DNA of 64,000 nucleotides from Deinococcus sp. AJ005 (GTDB lineage: Bacteria > Deinococcota > Deinococci > Deinococcales > Deinococcaceae): the NCBI RefSeq assembly GCF_009017495.1, contig NZ_CP044990.1, positions 329,001 through 393,000 on the forward strand, given 5' to 3'. Position numbers and translations under genes: made by a program. The first letter of the stretch is position 1, and each line of letters opens with the position of its first letter. This document shows, in pieces, positions 9,811 through 19,000 of this stretch. Under the pieces are notes generated by a model, which searched no databases, was not told the origin of the DNA, and saw only the letters and a program-made list of their open reading frames with translations.

Positions 9811-10920
9811 TTACTGGGGGCGTTCGGTTGCCAGATACCTTTGGAGGGCCGAGCGCTCCTCCTCCTGGCTGCTGATTTTCCCCTCCTGCCTGAGTTGCGC
9901 CAGATGCGCCAGCGCCTCGCCCACCGCGCGGCCCGGCGGCACGCCCAGCGCCAGCACGTCGCGCCCGGTCAGCGGCACCGGGGCGTCCGGGCGCAGCAGA
10001 CCGCGCAGCACCCGCTCTGGCGTGCCGTCTGGAAAATACATATCTGAGAGGGCGCGGGCCAGCAGCGCGGCGGGGCGGTTCCCCAGGCCCAGCCGTTCGG
10101 CCAGCCGCTCCGGGTCAGGTGAGGCGTGCAGCGCGGCAGCCGCGTAAAGCTGGGGCGAGACAGGTTGTCCAGCGTCCTGAAGTTCATCCAACTGTTCCAG
10201 CCACTCCACGCCGGGCAAGAATTCTCCCGCGCCCCACCCCTCCAGCGTGCGTGCCGCCGCACCAGGCCGCGCCTCCGAGAGCAATAGCTTGAGTTCAGCC
10301 CATAGGCGCGGCGTCTGCTCAGATACAGCCAGAGCTTCCGGCACCTGCCGCAGCAATTCCGGGTCTGCCGTGAACCCCAGACGCGCCGCCAGCCGCGCCG
10401 CTCGGATCAGACGGCTGGCGTCCTCGTGAAAGGACCGGGGGTGCAGGGGCCGCAGCACCCGCGCTTCCAGATCGCTCAGGCCGTTCAGTTCGTCCAGCAG
10501 CGCCAGCTCGCCCCCTGGCCCGATCAGCAGGGCCAGCGCATTGACCGCGAAGTCCCGCCGCCGTAAGTCATCTTCCAGGGTGCTGGGGTGGGGCACGGGA
10601 TTTTGCCCCGCCACCGGGTAAGACTCACGGCGGGCGCGGACAAGATCGGCCCCCCGGCCATCCGGCAGGGTCACGGTGGCGTTCTGGAAGGCCGGATGGT
10701 ACAGAAACGGCAGGGCTGAAGCGCGGGCCAGGGCCTGAATGTCGGTGCCTTCCGCCACCACGTCAAGGTCCTGGGGCGTCTGTTCCAGCAGCGCGTCCCG
10801 CACCGCGCCGCCCACCAGCGCCACGCGGGCGTGCGGCCCCGCCAGCCGTGCCAGTGCGCCGAGCCAGTCACGGTCTTCGGGGCGAAGGCGATTCCAGATC
10901 AGGGGGGCGAGGTCCGTCAT
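9811..10920 (-). CDS. CCA tRNA nucleotidyltransferase / poly(A) polymerase family protein
   Basis: A 369-residue class II nucleotidyltransferase. The catalytic head is LVGGAVRD followed by QDLDVV with the metal-binding Asp pair (51 and 53); the nucleotide-recognition motif [11 protein letters not shown] is at about 120-130, and [23 protein letters not shown] helices follow. Class II enzymes make or repair tRNA 3' CCA ends. In Deinococcus radiodurans this work is known to be divided between separate CC-adding and A-adding enzymes, and the motifs here do not show which one this is. The start ATG 10920 has a weak CACACT six bases upstream. Confidence 0.8.
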   Translation of the reverse strand: MTDLAPLIWNRLRPEDRDWLGALARLAGPHARVALVGGAVRDALLEQTPQDLDVVAEGTDIQALARASALPFLYHPAFQNATVTLPDGRGADLVRARRESYPVAGQNPVPHPSTLEDDLRRRDFAVNALALLIGPGGELALLDELNGLSDLEARVLRPLHPRSFHEDASRLIRAARLAARLGFTADPELLRQVPEALAVSEQTPRLWAELKLLLSEARPGAAARTLEGWGAGEFLPGVEWLEQLDELQDAGQPVSPQLYAAAALHASPDPERLAERLGLGNRPAALLARALSDMYFPDGTPERVLRGLLRPDAPVPLTGRDVLALGVPPGRAVGEALAHLAQLRQEGKISSQEEERSALQRYLATERPQ

Positions 10921-11071
10921 GGTTGCAGTGTGGCAGAGGGACCAGTCAGGCAGTCGCAGGCCCGATCAGAGAAGACCGGCAGAATAGCCCCATCTGGACT
11001 CCGATTGAATCGCTTGCAAAATGATAAAGACCCGAGCGGATGCGAAGAGAGGCGGGTTCCGGGCGCAGAGG

Positions 11072-11100
11072 GTAGAGATCAGAGCTGTTCCAATCTCTAC
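11072..11100. terminator. Hairpin downstream of the pilin operon
   Basis: An 8-bp inverted repeat GTAGAGAT/ATCTCTAC with a 13-base loop lies 24 bases after the last pilin gene. There is no T-run, so termination is only a possibility. Confidence 0.35.
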
Positions 11101-11123
11101 TGCGTTACAAACGGCAGTCCGTA

Positions 11124-11957
11124 TCAGTTGATGGGTGTGGCCGCGATCTTGCCCAGGTTGGTGGGGTACACCGAGATCGTGTACTCGTCGGTGGCGTTGG
11201 GCAGGCGCAGGGTGGTGCCCACCGTCTGGCGGGTGGTGGCCACCCGGAGCGTCACGCCACTGACCGGCACCGTCGCGCTGCTGTTGGTGGGCAGGAAACT
11301 GAACATGCTGTAGGCGCTGGCTATGGTTGTGAACCCAGGGGTAACAATGGTGGGGGCCACGAAATCGGCCAGCAGGTTGGCCGTGCCGTTTTGAGGCACT
11401 GCGGGCACTGCTGCCGGGGGGAAGACCGTAGGCACAAAGCTGGCGGGCATGTTGGCGCGGTACTCGGCCAGCACCCAGGTTGCCGCGTTATTGGCGTTGC
11501 TGCCGGGGTCAAGCCACGGTGTCGCCGTCACACCACTGATCCACACCGAGCGCACCACCGGGTAATAGGCCACGAAGCGGTAGCAGCCGTTGGCGTTGGT
11601 GGCGCAGGCCAGGGCCGTGTTGCTGGGCGGCAGGATCATTGCCAGGATGGGGTGGGTGCTGGTGTTCCAGCTCTGGTTGCTGGTGACCGGATTGCGGGTG
11701 GTCACTGCACTTGACAGTGTCAGCGTTTGCCCAGCAGGGTAGATGTACCACGCCTCGCGCAGCTTGCCCACGATCAGTTGCTGAACGTTCAGGACCTCCT
11801 GTTGCAGATCGGCGCGGCTGCTCGACTGCGATGAGATCCGGGTGCCCTGCGTGAAGAAGGACAGCAGTGCCCCCAGGACAATGCCCATCAGGGCCATGCC
11901 GACCAGCAGTTCCACCAGGGTGAAGCCGCCCGTTTGCGGCGCTGCGGCGCGGTTCAC
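11124..11957 (-). CDS. Minor type IV pilin, PilW/PulJ-like
   Basis: A 277-residue prepilin with the N-methylation signal GGFTLVELLVGMALMG: cleavage after Gly leaves Phe1 and Glu5, and a hydrophobic helix follows. The globular domain is larger than that of major pilins, as in PilW/PulJ-type minor pilins that sit near the pilus tip. Its start overlaps the stop of the upstream pilin gene by four bases. It is the last gene of a four-gene minor-pilin operon, so it is probably part of the pilus used for twitching or DNA uptake. Confidence 0.8.
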   Translation of the reverse strand: MNRAAAPQTGGFTLVELLVGMALMGIVLGALLSFFTQGTRISSQSSSRADLQQEVLNVQQLIVGKLREAWYIYPAGQTLTLSSAVTTRNPVTSNQSWNTSTHPILAMILPPSNTALACATNANGCYRFVAYYPVVRSVWISGVTATPWLDPGSNANNAATWVLAEYRANMPASFVPTVFPPAAVPAVPQNGTANLLADFVAPTIVTPGFTTIASAYSMFSFLPTNSSATVPVSGVTLRVATTRQTVGTTLRLPNATDEYTISVYPTNLGKIAATPIN

Positions 11958-12493
11958 TGGGGCCTCAGCAGATCAAGGGTCAGGGTCACATCTTGCGGGC
12001 CGGTGCCCGAACTGACGATCAGGCGGCGCATCGGGTAGGGCGTGGCCGTGCTGCCGCTGCCCATCTGAACGGGGGACACTGTGGGGCAGGTGGCCGAGAT
12101 CGTGACGTTCACTGCGCTGGGATTGGTCTGCACGACACCAGAGCCGTTGATCGGTTGCGCCCTGGAATTCAGATTGATGTACTGTGCGCTCAGGCCGTCC
12201 AGGGCCACCGAGGTGTTCGGCGCACAGGCCCGGTCATAGTAAAGAGACAGGGCGGTCCCGGCGGGCGGCACGGCCCAGGCCCCCCGGATGCTTTCCAGCA
12301 GTTGCTGGGCACGCGCCGAGGTGTCCAGTTGGCGCTGGCTCCGTTGGTTGAGGCTGAGGGTTCCAGTCAGGGTGCTGGTCAGTACGGCGGCCAGAATGCC
12401 GAGAATGGCGATGGAGACCAGAATCTCGATCAGGGTAAAGCCCTGAGATGCGGCCTGGGCGGGCGGGGAACGGAAACGTTGATTCATGTTCAT
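11954..12493 (-). CDS. Minor type IV pilin, PilV/PulI-like
   Basis: A 179-residue prepilin with the leader ending QG and the mature start FTLIEILVSIAILG (Phe1, Glu5). A globular domain of about 125 residues with three cysteines follows the helix. Two ATGs (12493 and 12487) are possible; the first lies one base after the stop of the FimT-like gene. It belongs to the minor-pilin operon and presumably primes pilus assembly together with its neighbours. Confidence 0.8.
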   Translation of the reverse strand: MNMNQRFRSPPAQAASQGFTLIEILVSIAILGILAAVLTSTLTGTLSLNQRSQRQLDTSARAQQLLESIRGAWAVPPAGTALSLYYDRACAPNTSVALDGLSAQYINLNSRAQPINGSGVVQTNPSAVNVTISATCPTVSPVQMGSGSTATPYPMRRLIVSSGTGPQDVTLTLDLLRPQ

Positions 12494-12494
12494 T

Positions 12495-12953
12495 TCAGGA
12501 TGCCCCGGTCAGAATGACCTTGCCGGTCACGCCGACGATTCGGATTTCCAGCGCGGCGACGCCACCCGCCGGACTCTGGACGGTGAAGACGCTGCCCAGA
12601 TTTGTCAGTTCGCCGTAGGGGGCCTGATAGGTTGTGGCCGCCGCCGTGCCCGCGCCGCAGTTGGTCTTGCACACCAGTTTGATGTTGTTGGGCAGGGTCC
12701 GGGCCTGACCGTCCACGCTGTAGCTGCCGCTCGCCGTGCCTTTGGACGTGGTGATGGTCACATTGGTGCTGCCGCGCTGGGCCAGCGAACGCGCCCGCTG
12801 AAAGTCGCTGGCGACCTGATTGGCGGCCTCGCGCAGTTCTGCGGTGCGGATGCTGCGAATCAGGCTGCTGCCGAAGATGCCCCCCAGAATCCCGATGATG
12901 GCGATGACCACCAGAACCTCAATCAGAGTGAAGCCAGACATCTTGCCCCTCAC
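12495..12953 (-). CDS. Minor type IV pilin, GspH/FimT-like
   Basis: A 152-residue prepilin with SGFTLIEVLVVIAIIGILGG at the N terminus, then a GspH/FimT-type beta domain with two cysteines (KTNC region). The start is set at GTG 12953, which overlaps the previous stop (GTGA) and gives a leader with the basic residues R and K; ATG 12941 would leave only two residues before the processing site. FimT-like minor pilins are linked to DNA binding in natural transformation in other bacteria; here this is inference from family and from Deinococcus competence. Confidence 0.8.
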   Translation of the reverse strand: MRGKMSGFTLIEVLVVIAIIGILGGIFGSSLIRSIRTAELREAANQVASDFQRARSLAQRGSTNVTITTSKGTASGSYSVDGQARTLPNNIKLVCKTNCGAGTAAATTYQAPYGELTNLGSVFTVQSPAGGVAALEIRIVGVTGKVILTGAS

Positions 12954-15232
12954 GGCGCGGTCCCCTGCTTCCAGATCAGATCGGAGAAGTCACCGTCACG
13001 GCTGGAGGCGTCGTAGAAGTCCCACTTGGGCGAGACAGGGTAGTACGGCGGCGACAGGCCATCAAGGAAGCGGCGGTCATAGGAGTAATCGCGTCCGTAG
13101 CCAGCCTCGTAAGCCTGATTCTGATTGGCGTATGTTTTACATGAACCGTTGGAATTATATTTGGTACAGACCTGAACAGTACGCGTTCCGAATGAGCCGT
13201 TCGCGCCGTAATACTTCTCTACCAGTGAGCCGGTAAAATTCACTGCCCCTCTCGATCCTCTGTCCGCATCATCGTAACCGTCTACGGTAAATTCCTTCTG
13301 GCTGGCCATCATGGCCGTTTGAAGAACCACGTTGTCAGGAGTCTGTCGCCCGACGATGACGTTGCCTCCGCTGCTGAACATTCCCAGCACGTTCTGCCGA
13401 TCCGAACAGGGCGGCGTCACCTGTACGCTGGCGTATTCGTCGTAGCGGCAGGGGGTCTGTGACATGGCGAGGTCGCTGCGAACGGTTACGTCTCCAGTGG
13501 CGGCCAGTGTGATGCCCGAGAACGAGGCCAGTGCCGGACGGGCCTGGACCACCGAATTGGAATCGGTGTAATTTCCGCGTCCCGGGCCGAGGATACTGAC
13601 CCCACCATTCTTATAGATCACTCCGTTGAATTTTCCAGTGATTGATGTCCACGCGCCATTCCCAATCTTTTGCTGCATATTTTTGTTCGCATCAACCCGG
13701 TAAGTGGTGTTGCTATAGGTGTAAGTGCAACCATTGATATCGAAATTTGAATTGCAGCTCACACCCGTCGCAGGCTTGATGTACTGATAGGCTGGGCTGG
13801 GTTCAACCCACTTACGCTGATTTGCGTCGTACTGGGTCACTTGGTTTCCGTTGGCATCACCGACGTAGAGTTGTACACCTACCTCAGTGCTGCCAAGGGT
13901 CAAACCGCGCTCATTAATCAGGGGCTGGCCGTTCTCGTCCAGACCGTTGGCCGCGTTGGCCTGATTGCTGGAGTTTGTTGGAAACGGTTGGTATTGACCG
14001 GCGAAGTTGGGGGTAATGCCGTTGTAATTAACGTTCACACCATTATTCGCAATGTAATTCTGAATGGCCGTACTCTTCGCGGTATCTGTTCCCGAGAAAT
14101 TGCGGTTGGGAGTCGGAGTACCAGTGGTGGCAACCCGTACACCAGGCTGACGGGTGCAGGTGATTTCGGTGGCATTTTCGATGCGGTCGATACACCCGGC
14201 GCTGGTCAGCTTGCCACTGAAGCTTGGATTGTTGTTGCCCGTACTGCTGTTGAACGCAAACACGTCATTGGTCTTGAGCGGACCCTGAAAATTGGTTCGA
14301 CTGGTGAAATAGATAATGCCCCCTGCTTGTGAGGTCTGATAGTCGGTCTGAACAGTGGCTTCCAGCAGGGAAGGTTGCACGATGTCGAACCACCACTGGC
14401 CCGTATCAGTGCCGCTCGCCGTAACCACCCGGCGCACCCGCCCCGTAGACTCGGTGGCCGCTGAGTCCAGTTGCTGCACTCCCAGGTAAATCCGGCTGTG
14501 GTTGGCGGTCAGACGCAGCACGCGGGTAATCCCTACCTGCGTGCTGAGGTTCACGTTCCCGGAGGTGGAGGTGGAGCGCTGGGTCAGCAGCGTTTGCCAG
14601 AACGCCTGACGGGCTTCAGGTGTCGCTGCCGGTGCCTCGCCCGTCGGCAAGACCCCGTAGGCTTCAGGTGTCACGATATTGGCAAACAGCGCGAATTGCG
14701 ACGCAGAATTCAGGTTGGCAGGCTTGCAGGACTGGGCTGTGGGATAGAATTTCTCGCTGGCGTCGTCGTTTGGATCAAGGGTGCGGTCCAGAAAGCCGCG
14801 CGCATTGGGTTCCCGGCCCTCGTACATATCCTGCCAGTTCGAGGTTCCGCAGAGGCGAAAAACCCAGTCTTGAACGGCGGTAATCTTGATGTTGGGGGCC
14901 AATTTCATGCCTGCGCCGCCCACAATACGCGGGCTGTTGAACGACAGCATGGCCTGCACGTCCTGCAAGCGGCTGCGCGCCAGCGCTACTCCCGACTCGG
15001 CGGCATACTGCGCCCGCAGCGTCGATGCCTGATCGGCGGTGGTCTGGCGGCTGCTCAGTCCCAGGCGCAGGGAGGCGGCCAGCACCCCGGCCAGCAGCAG
15101 CAGCGTGAATAGCACCACGATGATCATCGTCGCGCCCTGCGTGATCTGGGCGTGTGCGGAGAGACTGGATTGGGCCGGGCGGGTATCCGGTAGTTTCCTG
15201 AAAGTGGGAGGGGGAAAGGGTTGAAGGGGCAT
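12950..15232 (-). CDS. Very large PilX-type minor pilin (possibly ComZ-like tip protein)
   Basis: A 760-residue protein, several times the size of a normal PilX pilin. The N terminus has a leader of about 33 residues and then QG-ATMIIVVLFTLLLL, a prepilin cleavage site without Glu5, as in PilX-type pilins, followed by the A-AESGVALARSRLQ helix. The remaining 680 residues are rich in N, T, S, G and Y with several close cysteine pairs, suggesting an extended beta-rich exported domain. Thermus thermophilus ComZ is a comparably oversized minor pilin placed at the pilus tip, encoded next to small pilins; homology here is inferred from layout. ATG 15232 is preferred (CAGAAT six bases upstream); 15268 is the longer option. 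Confidence 0.7.
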   Translation of the reverse strand: MPLQPFPPPTFRKLPDTRPAQSSLSAHAQITQGATMIIVVLFTLLLLAGVLAASLRLGLSSRQTTADQASTLRAQYAAESGVALARSRLQDVQAMLSFNSPRIVGGAGMKLAPNIKITAVQDWVFRLCGTSNWQDMYEGREPNARGFLDRTLDPNDDASEKFYPTAQSCKPANLNSASQFALFANIVTPEAYGVLPTGEAPAATPEARQAFWQTLLTQRSTSTSGNVNLSTQVGITRVLRLTANHSRIYLGVQQLDSAATESTGRVRRVVTASGTDTGQWWFDIVQPSLLEATVQTDYQTSQAGGIIYFTSRTNFQGPLKTNDVFAFNSSTGNNNPSFSGKLTSAGCIDRIENATEITCTRQPGVRVATTGTPTPNRNFSGTDTAKSTAIQNYIANNGVNVNYNGITPNFAGQYQPFPTNSSNQANAANGLDENGQPLINERGLTLGSTEVGVQLYVGDANGNQVTQYDANQRKWVEPSPAYQYIKPATGVSCNSNFDINGCTYTYSNTTYRVDANKNMQQKIGNGAWTSITGKFNGVIYKNGGVSILGPGRGNYTDSNSVVQARPALASFSGITLAATGDVTVRSDLAMSQTPCRYDEYASVQVTPPCSDRQNVLGMFSSGGNVIVGRQTPDNVVLQTAMMASQKEFTVDGYDDADRGSRGAVNFTGSLVEKYYGANGSFGTRTVQVCTKYNSNGSCKTYANQNQAYEAGYGRDYSYDRRFLDGLSPPYYPVSPKWDFYDASSRDGDFSDLIWKQGTAP

Positions 15233-15343
15233 GACCCAATTCTGCGTCCCAGACCCTGCCAAAACCATTACCCGAACGGGGTTGCCATCCCCCCCAAATG
15301 TGTGTTCTCGGCAGTATTTTACTGACCGAGTAGGCAGTTCTGG

Positions 15344-15775
15344 CTAGTTCTGGCCTGCGCGTCCCATCAGATACAGCTCCAGAATCTGCACCGCCGCCGC
15401 CTCGTCCTCATCGGCGGCCCCCAGTTCGCGGGCGCGGCGGGTGGTGAAGCGCTCGTCCTGATAGGCCACCGCGTAACCCTGTTCCACCAGGATTTTCCCG
15501 AAGGCGCGAATCCGGTCTGCCGAGGGGCTGTGCAGGCCGTCGGTTCGCAGCGGCAGCCCCAGCAGCAGCAGCGTCGCCCCGGTTTCCTTCACTTTCAGGC
15601 GCAGCGCTTTGAGGTCCAGGGGCAGGCGTTTGCGGTCCAGGCTGCCGCGCCCGAAGGCCAGCCCCCCCATGTTGACTGCGAAGCCGATGCGCGATTTGCT
15701 CACGTCCAGCGCCAGCACCTTCGGCGGCGGTGTGGGGGGCAGATCGCCGGATTCGGGGGGCCGCTGCTCAGTCAT
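15344..15775 (-). CDS. ruvX: Putative pre-16S rRNA nuclease YqgF/RuvX
   Basis: A 143-residue RNase H-fold protein. The first catalytic Asp is in LALDVSKSRIGFA (about 24), the Glu in YQDERFTT, and the last acidic segment near DEDEAAAVQILELYL. YqgF processes the 5' end of 16S rRNA and has been linked to recombination. The proline-rich N-terminal tail of about 18 residues is variable in the family. ATG 15775 has TACACT seven bases upstream, so it is likely leaderless; the longer open frame upstream is antisense to the next gene. Confidence 0.88.
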   Translation of the reverse strand: MTEQRPPESGDLPPTPPPKVLALDVSKSRIGFAVNMGGLAFGRGSLDRKRLPLDLKALRLKVKETGATLLLLGLPLRTDGLHSPSADRIRAFGKILVEQGYAVAYQDERFTTRRARELGAADEDEAAAVQILELYLMGRAGQN

Positions 15776-15824
15776 TCCCGCGAGTGTAGCGAAGTCTGGC
15801 CGGTGGGACGCTAGGCTGGGCAGC

Positions 15825-16613
15825 ATGACCCACGACAGCGTGATCCTTTCGCAGACCCGCGCGGGCGTCTGCACCCTGACCCTCAACCGCCCAGACAAGC
15901 TGAACGCCGCCAACGACGAGCTGTTGCTTTTGCTGACCGCCGAACTGAAGGAGGCGGAGGTGGACCCCGCCGTGCGGGTGGTGGTCATCACCGGCGCGGG
16001 CCGGGGCTTCTGCGCCGGACAGGACCTCGGGGACGTGTCAGGGCGCGACATGACCTTTACCGAACACCTGAACGCCACCTACAACCCACTGATCCGCACC
16101 ATCCGCACGCTGGAGAAGCCCGTGATCAGTGCGGTCAACGGCGTGGCAGCGGGGGCAGGGGCCAGTCTGGCACTGGCCGGGGACATCCGGCTGTGGGCGC
16201 AGTCGGCCCGCCTGATCGAGATTTTTTCCAACATCGCCCTGGTTCCCGATTCGGGCAGCACCTGGTTTCTGCCGCGCCTAGTGGGCTACAGTCGCGCCTT
16301 CGAGCTGATGGCCCTGGCAGAGCGCGTGGATTCCGCCGACGCCCTGAAGATGGGCCTGTGCGAGCATGTCTTTGCCGACGAGACGTTCATGGACGAGGTC
16401 CAGGCGTATGCCGAGCGGCTGGCGGCACGCCCCGCCAACGCCCTCAAGCTGACCAAGCAGGCGCTGAACGACGCGCTGACGGGCACGCTGGATCAGGCAC
16501 TGGATCAGGAGGCGGCGTTGCAGCAGCTCGCGGGGGACCACTGGGAACACCAGGAAGGCGTGACGGCCTTCAAGGAAAAACGCGCACCGAACTTCGTGCG
16601 CGCCCAGGACTGA
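15825..16613 (+). CDS. Enoyl-CoA hydratase/isomerase family protein (PaaG-like)
   Basis: A 262-residue crotonase-fold enzyme. The CoA oxyanion-hole segments are GRGFCAGQDL and NGVAAGAGASLALAGD. Asp in the segment IALVPDSGSTWFLPRLVG replaces the hydratase Glu, as in PaaG, the epoxyphenylacetyl-CoA isomerase of phenylacetate degradation, which is therefore the best guess. It stands alone, with no paa genes around it, so a general beta-oxidation isomerase role is also possible. TAGGCT lies seven bases before ATG 15825; it is divergent from ruvX with only 49 bases between the start codons. Confidence 0.82.
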   Translation: MTHDSVILSQTRAGVCTLTLNRPDKLNAANDELLLLLTAELKEAEVDPAVRVVVITGAGRGFCAGQDLGDVSGRDMTFTEHLNATYNPLIRTIRTLEKPVISAVNGVAAGAGASLALAGDIRLWAQSARLIEIFSNIALVPDSGSTWFLPRLVGYSRAFELMALAERVDSADALKMGLCEHVFADETFMDEVQAYAERLAARPANALKLTKQALNDALTGTLDQALDQEAALQQLAGDHWEHQEGVTAFKEKRAPNFVRAQD

Positions 16614-16634
16614 GTTTTTAAAGGTTCGCTGGGT

Positions 16635-17378
16635 TTACATATCCAGCGGATCGGATTTCTCGCTGGCGCGTTTGCCCTCTTCGAGCATGCCCTCGTGGCG
16701 GGTGAACTTGTCGCGCTCGCCTTCCTTGCCCATGCTGGCGGTCTTGTCGCCGGGTTCCAGCAGTTCGTCGGAGTGCTGCACGGTGGGATCGGGAGCCGAG
16801 TAATCGCCATCAGCAGCGTCGTGGTGGCTGCGGTCCGTCTGGTTCAGGTCGATCTTGCCACGCTGCTGCTCCAGTTCCTCTTTGTCTGGACGTGTATTGG
16901 TCATGGTGGCCTCCTGCGGAAAGTGGGGTTGCTGTGGGTGGGGTACCGAGGCGGGAATGTTGGGTTCAGTGTCTGCTGCTAAACCGTCCGGCTTGGTGAA
17001 ATTGGGGCGGTTGCCCGCACCAGAAGGCTCCACATTGCCCTCAGCATCCCTTTCGGCACCGCTGACCCGGCCCACCCCGTCCGGCGTGTACACGGTCATC
17101 TCACCGTCCGCTTTCGGGTCCTCGCCCAGTTCGGTGATCAGGCGTTCGCGGGCGCTGATCTCCTCTTCGGCACGGCGGATGTCGTCCTGAACGCCGCCCA
17201 GGGTGTCCTTCTCGGCCCCGGCGTGATAGGCGCGGCCCAGGCGGGCAAAATGGCCGTCCAGCTCGCGGCCCAGTTGAAAGATTTCCAGGCGCAGACGGGC
17301 CACCTGCGCGACTTCCTCGCCCCGGCGTTGCACGCGTTCCGCCCCACGTTGCAGGGAATTCAGGATGTTATCCAGCAT
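16635..17378 (-). CDS. Hypothetical hydrophilic protein with internal ribosome site
   Basis: A 247-residue protein I do not recognise. Residues 1-90 are a charged helical/coiled-coil domain; residues 90-150 are linker-like; the last 90 residues are very acidic, disordered and stress-protein-like, rich in D, E, K and G. An AGGAGG seven bases before an in-frame ATG at 16904 could start the C-terminal 90 residues as a separate protein. The N-terminal start is ATG 17378; GTG 17393 is an alternative. It is convergent with the enoyl-CoA hydratase gene. No function is proposed. Confidence 0.6.
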   Translation of the reverse strand: MLDNILNSLQRGAERVQRRGEEVAQVARLRLEIFQLGRELDGHFARLGRAYHAGAEKDTLGGVQDDIRRAEEEISARERLITELGEDPKADGEMTVYTPDGVGRVSGAERDAEGNVEPSGAGNRPNFTKPDGLAADTEPNIPASVPHPQQPHFPQEATMTNTRPDKEELEQQRGKIDLNQTDRSHHDAADGDYSAPDPTVQHSDELLEPGDKTASMGKEGERDKFTRHEGMLEEGKRASEKSDPLDM

Positions 17379-17493
17379 GAACCCAGTCTGCACGCTGGGG
17401 GCGCTCAGGCGGGTGAGGGTGGGTTTAGAGATTCTGAGCAGCGGGGCAGGGGCTGCCCCCGTGGTGTGGTCTTCGGGGCAAAAGGGTGCCGCT

Positions 17494-18099
17494 TCAATTC
17501 ATCAGTTTCATGTCCCTGGGAACTGCGCCCAGCAGCACGTCCAGCCGGTCTAGCAGGCTGGGGGCGCGCAGGGCGTCTTCACGCTGCTGGGCACTGAGAC
17601 CCGGCAGCAGGCCCGCAACGAAACTCGCCAGCAACATGGAGTCTTCCGGGGCATTGGCGCGGATCAGGTCCGCCTCCGTGGGGCGCAGGCGCAGCAGGTC
17701 ACTCAGGAGCTTGCGGGCGCTGGCCTGCACCATTTCTTCCTGGCCGGACAGCACGTCTTCCAGCGGCCACAGCGTCACCTCGGCACTCAGGTAGGGCCTG
17801 CTGAAATCGAAGTCCTGCACGGTGAAGCGCTCGCCGCCCACCACGACGATGGTGCTGGTGCCGTCCTCGTGGGTCTGGGCCTGTTGCAGGTGCGCCATCG
17901 TGCCCACCCTGGAAATCCGCTCGTGAAAGGGGGTGGACACCTCTTCTGAAGTTTCCACGATCTGGACGATCCCAAACGGTTCACCGCTGGCCTGCGTGTC
18001 CAGGAGAAGCGCGCGGTAACGCTGCTCGAAAACGTAGAGCGGCAGTATCACGCCTGGAAACAGCACCAAGTTATGCAGGGGAAACAGGGGAACGGTCAT
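17494..18099 (-). CDS. LON peptidase N-terminal substrate-binding domain protein
   Basis: A 201-residue stand-alone LON_substr_bdg domain. The start [19 protein letters not shown] and the segment FEQRYRALL are typical of this domain, which in Lon protease recognises substrates. No AAA or protease domain follows, so it has no proteolytic activity by itself. ATG 18099 is chosen because the family sequence begins there; GAGGG lies a few bases upstream. It follows trmD on the same strand by 78 bases and could be the last gene of that transcript. Confidence 0.82.
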   Translation of the reverse strand: MTVPLFPLHNLVLFPGVILPLYVFEQRYRALLLDTQASGEPFGIVQIVETSEEVSTPFHERISRVGTMAHLQQAQTHEDGTSTIVVVGGERFTVQDFDFSRPYLSAEVTLWPLEDVLSGQEEMVQASARKLLSDLLRLRPTEADLIRANAPEDSMLLASFVAGLLPGLSAQQREDALRAPSLLDRLDVLLGAVPRDMKLMN

Positions 18100-18177
18100 C
18101 TGGCCCTCATGGTGCGCCCGTTGGGAGAAAGGGACTTGAGCGGAACCCACAATAAAAAGGTGAAAAACGCTTGGATT

Positions 18178-18990
18178 TCATTCGGATTGTTCGTTTGCAT
18201 CAATGTTTTTCCTGCGCCGTGCCCGTCTGGGGACAGGAGCGGGGGGTGCATTCCAGCCCTGTAACTGCTCTGCCGTAACGCCCAGTTCCAGCAACGTGGC
18301 GGTGTCCTGCGGCGTCAGTTCCGCGCCCGACAACAGATCGGGACGGCGGGTCAGGGTGCGCCTTAGCGCCTGCTCCCGCCGCCAGAGGGCCACCGCGCCG
18401 TGGTTGCCGCCGCGCAGCACGTCCGGCACGCTCTGGCCGTGCCAATCGGGAGGCCGGGTGTATTCGGGGTAATCCAGCAGGCCGCTGCTGAAGCTGTCGG
18501 CGCGGTGCGAGTCCGGGTCACCGATCACGCCGGGCAGCAGCCGGGCCACCGCCTCCAGCACGGACGCTGCCGCCGCCTCGCCGCCCATCATCACAAAATC
18601 GCCGATACTCAGTTCGCGCGTGACCAGCCCCTCGGTGCGGGCATCGAAGCCCTCGTAGCGCCCGCACAGGAAAGCCAGATGGCTTTTTCTTGCCAGTTCC
18701 TCGGCCACCGCCTGCGTGAAGGGTTGACCTGCCGGACTGAACAGAATGATCTCGTCCGCCGGGGGCAGGCTGGCGAGTGCGCGCTCGGCCACGTCCACCC
18801 GGATCACCATGCCCGCGCCGCCGCCGTAGGGCGTGTCGTCCACTTTCATGTGCTTGTTGTCCGCAAACTCGCGCAATTGCACCAGCTTCACGTCCAGCAG
18901 CCCGCGCTCCCTGGCCCTGCCGATAATCGCCTCATTTGCAAAGGGGGCCAGCAGTTCAGGGAACAGGGTCAGGAAGGAGAAGGTCAACAC
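18178..18990 (-). CDS. trmD: tRNA (guanine-N1-)-methyltransferase
   Basis: A 270-residue SPOUT methyltransferase that makes m1G37 in tRNAs and prevents +1 frameshifting. The mature pattern starts FLTLFPELL; the trefoil-knot SAM site is visible as [11 protein letters not shown] and [12 protein letters not shown], and [11 protein letters not shown] follows. The start is GTG 18990 (or TTG 18987), ten bases after the rimM stop; the longer frame runs into rimM. The C terminus has a basic extension (PRRARRRK) of about 20 residues. It is the last gene of the khpA-rimM-trmD unit. Confidence 0.93.
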   Translation of the reverse strand: MLTFSFLTLFPELLAPFANEAIIGRARERGLLDVKLVQLREFADNKHMKVDDTPYGGGAGMVIRVDVAERALASLPPADEIILFSPAGQPFTQAVAEELARKSHLAFLCGRYEGFDARTEGLVTRELSIGDFVMMGGEAAAASVLEAVARLLPGVIGDPDSHRADSFSSGLLDYPEYTRPPDWHGQSVPDVLRGGNHGAVALWRREQALRRTLTRRPDLLSGAELTPQDTATLLELGVTAEQLQGWNAPPAPVPRRARRRKNIDANEQSE

Positions 18991-19000
18991 GGTGGAATTC

